A stretch of DNA of 51,741 nucleotides, from assembly GCA_002633005.1 (NCBI GenBank), contig NMRA01000019.1:1752851-1804591 (forward strand), in the 5' to 3' direction. The position numbers were made by a program, and so were the translations under genes. Shown here one piece after another: positions 44,700 to 51,741 of this stretch (positions within the stretch are counted from its first letter, which is position 1; every line of letters begins with the position of its first letter). The stretch comes from Phoronis australis (taxonomy: Eukaryota > Phoronida > Phoronidae). The notes beneath the pieces were generated by a model. The model ran no database searches. It worked only from the letters and a program-made list of their open reading frames with translations, and was not told the DNA's origin.

Positions 44700-45360
44700 A
44701 TACATGGCACTCGTTGCTGTTAACAATCTTTATTCCATTCCGTTCGCATCCTCGGAACAAAGTGCAAAAGTCAACAGAACATTGGTAAAGTAACTGACCA
44801 AGAGACATGATTAAAAGACAAATGATATTTCGATACATACTTGTTTCATTCTCAAGTGGAAACAAAATGACGCAATAATATCACCACAGAGCAAAAGCTA
44901 GTGAAATACCCAAAGGGACGCAGCAGATGTGGAATACTGCTAAAACTGACAAATGGAAGGGGTAACAAGAATATCGCACAAACAAGTGCAGCACGATGAC
45001 CCCGTTTGCTGCACATTGAATGCAAACAAAAGAGAGTCCTATAATTTCAATCGCAGCACACCGTGCTCTCCATGTCGACCCAATTGACGTGTTCTCCACA
45101 TTTTTTGACGAGTGATATTTATGATTATGAAAGTAGGAATGCTCATTAAGACATAATGTCCATTTCTCACTTTCAGTGTCTGGGCATCCTCTAAATAAAA
45201 AGGATCCTGGATATCTCGAAAATACGACAAATACGTAGAATATTTGTAAAGTAATATGGAACTTAAGAGTTTTACCCATAACGTGATTTTGTGGAAGTGA
45301 ACTCTGCCTCCAGGACTCTTCTCTAGCTCTTTAAACAGAAAACAGCTAATTTTCATTATC
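44700..45360 (-). mobile_element. PLE-D 3' fragment, unit 2 copy
   Basis: 45279-44881 on the minus strand contains SKNVENTSIGSTWRARCAAI and FHLSVLAVFHICCVPLGISL, as in unit 1, with a small deletion near 45018 relative to it. No RT is present. Confidence 0.65.
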
Positions 45361-45369
45361 GCACTGTGT

Positions 45370-46208
45370 GTGAATATTCACTTAACAAAATCAGTTTCAA
45401 TACTGGGTAGTGCAGAGACAGCCTGCGATTGAATTGAAGTCAAAACTTGGAAAGACCAGTTAGCACTGTTAATTTCTTTTGGGTTTGGTGATGTCAACAG
45501 ATATTCAATGTTCGCAAGGAAACTTGTATACTACATTTTTTTTAAAAATTAAGTTTTTGTACTTTATACTCAGTGAAAGGAATGCAGTTTTAAGTGTTAT
45601 ATTATTGCATTCAGAAGAAAAACAGTTATATAATAACATGGAGTAAACCAACAACTGAAACAAAATACCACAGCATTTGACATCAGAGAACATGAGAGGG
45701 AAAGACTCGAGTTATGAAAGGTGTTCGGTCAGCCGTATTTCAGATAGCACAGCACACACAAAATACACATTTTTCATTTGAATATTTTCCCATTTCCAAT
45801 GAGTAAGTAACAGGGGTCTGGGATTCCCCTGCCTTACTTTACAATTGTTAAGTGAAAATTGGCAACACAACTGTACAATGGAATTGATTTTTACAATGAC
45901 AAACAGGTAAGAACATTCCATAAAGTGCTGTATACATTTCTGAGAAAGCAATACAAAAGCACCATTTGCATACTATGTTTTACAAAATAGAACTATCGGA
46001 GCAAAGCAAAATACAAATGTCATCAGACATGCCATCTATACAAGTTTTTGAATTTTCAAATCCGTTAGGCGACTCTCGAGTTCTTTAATTTTTAGAGCCT
46101 CAAATATAGAGTTCAGCAAACAGCACCTTAAATTTCAGGCCATGAAAATTGCAAGTTTAAACAACTATATTTGGGAATCAATGGCTTACTGTCTTCCTAA
46201 AACAAGAT
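45370..46208. other. unassigned end of unit 2
   Basis: Matches 32210-33060. No domains recognised. Confidence 0.45.
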
Positions 46209-46339
46209 GGAGAGTCCTTTACAAGTACGTTAACAACATGGCATCACACCAAAACACTCTGAAAATTACAAAACACTTCAAGAATTATTATGGTTGAGAG
46301 AAAATATTTCTTTTGTTCCAAAATATTTTAAAACNAAAC

Positions 46340-46500
46340 GGGCCATTATGTTCAGTCTTACGAATTGTGCATCCGCCCCGAATTCTTGTGGACTTTTGTC
46401 TCGTTTACTCGGACGTTATGTTTCACTGAAGCAGGCCTTTTTGCCCAATTCGCCACATCACGAGCCCCCCCCCCCGTGGGTGCGCCCATGCAATCAAATA
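46340..46500 (+). repeat. dispersed repeat, copy 1 (…GTGGGTGCGCCCATG)
   Basis: Shares TTTTGTCTC…CTGAAG(C)AGG…CTTTTTGCCCA…TTCG…CGAGCCCC…GGGTGCGC.CATG with 50870-50975. It contains a C13 run (46464 onwards) and lies after the ambiguous base at 46335. Confidence 0.5.
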
Positions 46501-47050
46501 TATTATAGGAATTGAGATGTGTTGTGTTGGTGACCATCCAAAAAGTTGAATTGAATTTAAAAATATTCTGTGCTATTTTGATAAAAATATTTAACCAATT
46601 TGGGCCACTTTGTGTAATTTAGAGCAGTTTTGATTGGTTCTGTTTAATACATGTGACCAATCAAGTTTGAGTTCAGTTTGAACCCTGGAAAGGTCAACAG
46701 GGTTTTTAAAATGACTGAATTTACCTTTTCGGAAGTGTCCCTCAATGAAAAAGGTGAGATAAAGTGAAAAAATTAACGGCGAATGGCTTAGGACAGTACT
46801 AGTATTTGTGGCGTTGAGAGTACACTTTCAGGATTTTTCCGACAAGACATTCAATTCAAAAACTATATCTTTTCATACGGTTGTCAAAAAAATAAATAAA
46901 AATTGTACACTGAAGGTTGAATTTTTTAGCAAACAGTTTGATATCAGTGATGATTTGGAGGGGGGCCCTAACATTCCCCCATACTCCATTTGGCAGTTCG
47001 GGGATGAGAATGTCTGAAGGTCAAAATCCTGGCTAGTCCCCGTCCTACCC
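46500..47050. other. unassigned sequence
   Basis: No supported gene. A 69-codon plus frame at 46808-47017 has no recognisable domain. Confidence 0.4.
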
Positions 47051-47078
47051 CCAACACAAAATCCTGGATCCGCCCCTG
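47040..47078 (-). mobile_element. terminus of a hAT-like non-autonomous element
   Basis: On the minus strand the sequence starts CAGGGGCGGATCCAGGATTT, a terminal sequence seen in many hAT-type MITEs. The partner terminus was not found in the window's nearby sequence. Confidence 0.4.
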
Positions 47079-47540
47079 GATATACACATCATTAAATTCG
47101 GTTCAGCAACGGTCACTTAGCAGCTGAAAGCTTATCCCCTCCTATACCTTATAGTATAAGTCACAAGAATTTACCGGTGAGTGAAAATTGTTAAGTGCTC
47201 GCAGTACTTCAATTTTTAAAAATAATCGTTCATACCCCCATTTGCTGAAACGGATATCAATAGAAAGAAGAAAGTTTAAATAATTCGCTAGAATGCTTTT
47301 CGTGTTCCACCATTTTATATGCTAATAGATAAGAGCTTCTGAAAATCATGAGAAATGGCAAAATTTCGCTCTTGCAGAATTTTGGCCGTCTTAGCTTACT
47401 ATGGTTCGTGTATTGTAGGCGTGCTGACGAATGAGAAAAAACTACATTTAGGTCAAGCCAAAATTCCTACAAAATATACAAAATTCAAACTATATTTCAT
47501 CGTAAATGACTGAAAATTCAACTATATGACAAAATTATGC

Positions 47541-47590
47541 AGTGGGGCTCCTCGAGGTGTCGCCGCCGTACTAGTGGTGATTGAATTGGG
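47541..47590 (+). repeat. GTACTAGTGGTGATTGAATT repeat, copy 1
   Basis: GGGGCTCCTCGAGGTGTCGCCGCCGTACTAGTGGTGATT, related to 48777-48835 (direct) and 51681-51741 (inverted). Confidence 0.6.
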
Positions 47591-47619
47591 TTCTGCTATG
47601 TTGAAAATAGGCCAAAAAG

Positions 47620-48470
47620 GCTAACAAAATGTAGTTTACGTACCCTCATTTGCAGATCAGTAACACAAATGGTCATTGCAAAAGAAATTATTGCTTTTTG
47701 AATAACAACATGGTGCTTATTATCACCAAAGATAAATGGCCATACAACATTATGTTACCATGTGATGCAGAAACAGTGATGTAGTGCACGTACCCCCTTT
47801 TGTAGTGTACGTACACCCATGTTTACAAATGTCATGAAATTAAATTATCACATGGTAAGGGAGCAACGCTGGTCATAGACAGTTTTCTTCCTTAAAATGT
47901 TAGGTTAAAAGGGTGTTTATTGCAAATACATTATTTTGTTTGTGTAGTGTACGTACCCCTATATTTTAATTTGTGCGTATTTTCAAAGTATGGTAGATAT
48001 CCACATGAATGCTGTGTTTTTTATTTTTTCTCTTTGAATTGATTTAGCAAATCAGCTAACTCTCAGAAGGTTCTTAGTTTTTAGTTACAAACCAGACATG
48101 TCATTGAAATGTTGTGTACGTACCCCGATACCATGAAACATAAGTATTACACGGTAAGTAAGCAACACTTGTCACAGACAGTTTCCTCCTTTAAAATTAA
48201 TAGGGTAAAAGGGTGTTAAGTACAAAATAATACATTTATTTCGTGTGAAATATTAGCATTTGTGTAGTGTACGTAACCCTACAATATAACATGTGCCTGT
48301 TTCCAAATAATGACAGACAGATATGCACATGTATGCAGTACTTATTATTTGTTATCTTTAAATAGATTTGGTAAATGAACTATTTCTCAGTAGATTCTAA
48401 GTATTTTTCATAAGTCTGACAAGTCGTTGAGATGTAGTGTACGTACCCCTGTTTAGTGTATGCACCTTCA
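47620..48470. repeat. tandem array with GTGTACGTACCCC boxes
   Basis: Boxes of the form TAGTGTACGTACCCC occur near 47632, 47782, 47803, 47945, 48113, 48264 and 48435. Sequence between alternate boxes also aligns (GGTAAG.GAGCAAC…GTCA.AGACAGTTT.CT.CCTT; AAAAGGGTGTT), giving a period near 315 bp made of two half-units. About two and a half copies are present. Each box contains the palindrome GTACGTAC. Confidence 0.8.
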
Positions 48471-48839
48471 ACCTCTGTGTTATAAAGTATTGCCCACAAG
48501 TATTTTACATACTGCCAGAACTGCTGTTCTCATGAACAATACTGACATTTCCAAAATGAATCCAGTCCGACAAAAAACAACGGACATTATCAAATCTGTG
48601 GGCAAAAAATGCCACGCAGGACTTGGCTGGTACTTAACATCCTAGAAGACACGTCATGTGACAACTGATGTTGCAGAGTCAGGTTCTCTATCTCTCAAGA
48701 CAACTTGCAACAAACCAACAAGTAGAGGCAGCACAAAACTCGAGACCATCCCATACATTTGTAAATTAGTTAAAATGGGGCTATTCGGAGAATTTTCCTC
48801 GCAGTGTTGCTGCTGTACTAGTGGTGATTGAATTGCGCA

Positions 48840-49038
48840 TGTGTCGCTGTCTGCATGTAAACAGCTGGTAAAAACACAGATTGTCATCAAAATACGGCGT
48901 CGCGCAAAGCCTTATTATTGCTATTTTCCTTGGTGCAAGTCTTCGATAGGTGGTCACAAATTAACAAAAGACCTAAGGTTACTACATCCGTGGAGCATTG
49001 CGGTCAATAGGGTCTACCAACTGACAAAAAGTGTGTAG
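48840..49038 (+). other. possible zinc-finger-like exon
   Basis: Plus frame with KIRRRAKPYYCYFPWCKSSI and GGHKLTKDLRLLHPW. The spacing C-x4-C-…-H-x8-H and the basic lead-in resemble atypical C2H2-type fingers seen in invertebrate multi-finger proteins. A stop follows at 49036-49038. No clear splice sites frame it. It lies inside the probable inverted-repeat element. Confidence 0.25.
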
Positions 49039-49746
49039 ATGCTGAAGCCCCTTTGGGAGACTACATAACGTAACTTGGTAAGTTTTTAGCAATCAAGTTT
49101 CTATCGACATCGTTCGGTGATGTTATCCGCACCAGTTACCCCACTGAATAACGGTTTTATTGAATGGAACTAAGTGTTTCTTTTCGGAAACTCACCCAGG
49201 ACGCGGATGCCGGATAGGCTAGCAGCACATATTCACATATTGTCCTCCAGGGGTGGGAATGCGCCCAATATAAGAGGTGTATGGTGCGTGACGCTCAGAA
49301 GTCAAGGTTGACTTTTTCAGAGCAGTTTCTCTTCAAAGCTATGCTATGTCCAATAAAATTCTCTAGACGAGAGAGTTTCCTTATTTTATGGCGCACTCCA
49401 TCCCCAGGACTACCAGATTAGCTACTGAACTAACATGAATAAGCTATTCAGTAAACGTCATAACATTGCATTGGAATAAAAATTAACACCTAGAATGAAT
49501 TTTACTTGTTGAGGTCAGATGAACATTTTAGGTGTCGTGAAAAATACACTTTATTAAATCACTGTTAGCCTCTTTCACATAGTTTAATTCAGATCTTAAA
49601 TAAGACTTGTATACAAAGATTATTATTTTCTACATATGAACGTGAAGATGAAACGTCAAGTATGTTCTGCCTTACTAACTTAGTTTTGTCTTGCATTTTC
49701 TTTATAATTTGTTAATACATGTATTTCTCTGACTATTCTGTTACAG

Positions 49747-49841
49747 GTGAGAGAAAACGACTGAAACCAGCCGCCTGGACAAAGAGAAAAGCAATCCTTC
49801 AGCAAAAACCTGAGAGAATTGAACATAATTCAGAAATTTAG
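49747..49841 (+). CDS. candidate terminal exon, basic C-terminus
   Basis: A good pyrimidine-rich acceptor (ctgactattctgttacag) is followed by 95 bp. With two leading bases this gives ERKRLKPAAWTKRKAILQQK…EHNSEI and TAG at 49839-49841. The peptide is strongly basic. It lies 0.7 kb downstream of the zinc-finger-like frame on the same strand and could belong with it, although no joined frame can be shown. The family is not recognised. Confidence 0.3.
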
Positions 49842-49849
49842 CCCTTGAT

Positions 49850-50860
49850 ATTCCTGATTATGGACTCCATTGCGTGGGAAAATTACAATTGTTTTTAACA
49901 ATGTTGTTTCTTTATAAACTTTTCTTGCATGTGGAACTTTTGTTGAGGACAAGTTAACACAAAACTTAAAATTGTTCAAAGGCCTTCTTAAGAAATAATT
50001 ACACACACAAACAAATCAAATGAAAAGAAAGGGGTACTTCATTTTGATCGCTGCACATTTCTAGAGGTCAACAGGAAAACGACAATTCGCAAGCGTAATC
50101 GCTAATCATTTCAGCTTTATAAAGAATAAGCACAACTGCACTGTGTGGGGCTTTAAAACTGAGGAAATATTGTGGTTTCAATAATTAGTGACAAACTTGT
50201 CTGTTGATGAAAAATTTACTCGATCATCAAAGTGCAACATTAACGGGCTTTCTACTGACAATAAGACAAGCGATGCAGTCACTGAATGTCATTTCCCCAT
50301 AATGTGTACCAAATTGAAAAGTTTTTACCATTAATATAAAGTCTTTCTTCTGAAAGGAAAAATTAATGTCACTCAGTGAGAATGGACAGGTATTTGAACC
50401 AGATGCTTTCGTTTTTCATTTCACAGAGATCTAGTTTCGATAGCCTATAGTAGGGCTTGTAAAAAGGTCCAGTTTCGGCACGTGGCTTTCCTCCAGGTAA
50501 CCTCATTCAGCCTCAATTAGATCCTTGAAGGTAAACACAACAGCATATCACTTGACTCGTCTTGTGCCCAAAACCTGACCCTGAACTAGACCAGAGTGTC
50601 ACTACGTCTTCTTTAGCTTCAATCCAGCAGGTTTCCTCCAGGAAAGGAAGGAAGCTGCATGTATTGTCCACACATGACTTATTGCCTACGAAAGGCCATC
50701 CTCACCAACGAGGCTGACTTGTATAGCAGTCAGATATAGTTCCTCTTCATACATGCGCTCACCCAGCCTTCAATATGGGGGGCTCGAATTCCTGACTTTT
50801 GTGGACCTTTTGGTAACAAAAAAGCGGGCGGACTAGAAAAAAAGGGAGCACCACTGTGAA
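49850..50860. other. unassigned sequence
   Basis: No coding signal or recognised repeat. Confidence 0.4.
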
Positions 50861-50980
50861 TTGCGCGTTTGCGCATGTTTAATGGACTTATGCCAAATTT
50901 CTCGGACTTTTTGTCTCTCTGAGGCGGTCCTTTTGGCCCACTTCGTTCGAGCCCCGCCTGGGTGCGCGCATGTCATACAC
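50830..50980 (+). repeat. dispersed repeat, copy 2 (…CTGGGTGCGCGCATG)
   Basis: Partner of 46340-46500. The 86-codon frame that starts inside it (50962-51222; first ATG at residue 13) is Cys-rich but matches nothing known to me. Confidence 0.45.
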
Positions 50981-51741
50981 AAAGAACACGTTGTCTTATG
51001 GTAACTTCGCACTGCGATTCACATTTCACCAGGGCCATGGTGTGTGGAAATGCTGTGGGAACAGAAAAGAGTAACAAAGCTTGTTCGTTGTTTCCGATGA
51101 AGAAAGTAGGCTTTAACAACAGATCTACACTGGATGGGAAGATCTTGCTGGTTAGCTGCAGTCAACTGCTTGAAACAAATTTTTGTCCATTCTGTAATAA
51201 ATTTCCGGAAGACATAGGATAGGGAGTAAACAAATAGTCTAATGGATATTTACGTACCCTTTGCCATGGCATTGGGCTTGGATTGTAATCTCACTAACCA
51301 ATATCGAGTTAAACATTCAGCATTCATTGATGTAACTGTCACTGATAAACCTGTTAGAAATCATTCCAAACAATAATACTGCTTTGATGTACGAAAACAT
51401 CCCGAGTGCTACATCAAGTATCGTAACAAGCATCACAACAAACAAAGATTAACCCGACTGGCCACTGCCGCGAAGTCGACATCGGCGAGTATCTCAGTTA
51501 ACAGGCATCAGTAGAATAAACATGGAATAATCGTTAAAATAATAACAAACCATACCTTTGTATAAGGTCGTGCATACTTTCTCTCATAGAAGCACCCTTT
51601 TTACGCAATCTCAGATTCAGTTGGCACGCCTACAAGCCATTTCACCATGTATTTAAAGGGCTCGCGAAATCGAGGCTGTTAATCTATCACCACTAGTACA
51701 CGCGCGCCCTCTAGTTAATGTAAATTTTCCGAATAGCCACA

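Larger units (their letters stand above)
33060..46208. repeat. tandem segmental duplication, unit 2
   Basis: Starts directly after the end of unit 1 and ends at about 46208 with the same …CTTCCTAAAACAAGAT that ends unit 1, after which the sequence diverges. It contains the same ordered landmarks as unit 1 but lacks the 7-kb TIR element. It has its own ~500-bp insertion near 39578-40078 and a replacement near 41820-42168. Confidence 0.92.
48777..51741. mobile_element. probable inverted-repeat element, right edge at window end
   Basis: The left arm GGGGCTATTCGGAGAATTTT…GTACTAGTGGTGATTGAATT (48777-48835) and the right arm at 51681-51741 are inverted. The right arm's reverse complement is TGTGGCTATTCGGAAAATTT…GTACTAGTGGTGATAGATT. 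Length is about 3 kb. The right flank is outside the window, so no target duplication can be checked. A third related arm lies at 47541. Confidence 0.5.

Noticed and set aside
49260-49400. Promoter-like cluster (TATAAG, CCAATAAA, small dyad CTCTAGACGAGAG)
   Set aside because: Individual words are common in AT-rich DNA and no transcript or exon starts in a consistent position.
50962-51222. 86-codon Cys-rich plus frame
   Set aside because: It begins at GTG inside a dispersed repeat, has no recognised family, and shows no splice or start evidence.
1-51741. CRISPR array, rRNA or bacterial operon
   Set aside because: No regular short direct repeats with unique spacers, no rRNA-like conserved blocks, and no clustered same-strand genes with ribosome binding sites. 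The window is eukaryotic in character.

Overview
The window looks like animal (metazoan) nuclear DNA that is intron- and transposon-dominated. It has no bacterial-style operons, it is AT-rich, and it carries short phase-0 ankyrin-repeat exons with GT-AG borders. It also holds decayed CR1/L2-type and I-type LINEs and several Penelope-like elements (PLEs). A marine invertebrate is the best guess, because one LINE carries a 2A 'ribosome-skipping' motif of the kind reported in LINEs of sea urchin, amphioxus and other invertebrates. The species cannot be fixed from the sequence alone.

Layout. 0-1.5 kb: a degenerate GTCGTGGG-type repeat and a possible exon at 1371-1480 with a decayed relative near 12.3 kb. 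1.56-7.3 kb: a minus-strand CR1/L2-like LINE, with broken ORF2 (APE endonuclease, RT, C-terminal Cys/His knuckle), the 2A motif before the endonuclease, and an ORF1-like coiled-coil protein further upstream. 7.6-8.76 kb: a 5'-truncated plus-strand LINE. 9.5-11.6 kb: minus-strand exons of a host gene, consisting of an ankyrin exon at 11490-11588 and a possible terminal exon at 9519-9692, plus a CCATGGTT minisatellite.

13.56-46.2 kb is a tandem duplication of a roughly 13-kb unit. Unit 1 is about 13.56-33.06 kb and unit 2 is about 33.06-46.21 kb. Each unit carries, in the same order, PLE-A (minus), PLE-C (plus), one exon slot of the host gene (minus), PLE-B (minus), a LINE 3' fragment (minus) and a PLE-D fragment (minus). 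Unit 1 is interrupted by a 7,027-bp terminal-inverted-repeat element (17918-24944) with an 8-bp target duplication. The matching empty site survives in unit 2. That element in turn contains a 5'-truncated I-type LINE (RT plus RNase H) flanked by a 13-bp duplication. Unit 2 has its own later insertions, two inverted copies of a ~320-bp repeat.

The most unusual signal is the host exon slot. In unit 1 it is a clear 99-bp ankyrin exon. In unit 2 the flanking introns are nearly identical right up to the splice sites, yet the 84-bp sequence between the same splice sites is almost unrelated. 46.2-51.7 kb is outside the duplication. It holds a ~315-bp tandem array built around GTGTACGTACCCC, a probable inverted-repeat element (48.78-51.74 kb) and a possible last exon of a plus-strand gene (49747-49841). 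All retroelement proteins seen are broken, so nothing here is obviously an active element. The only host coding sequence supported with confidence is the pair of ankyrin exons.
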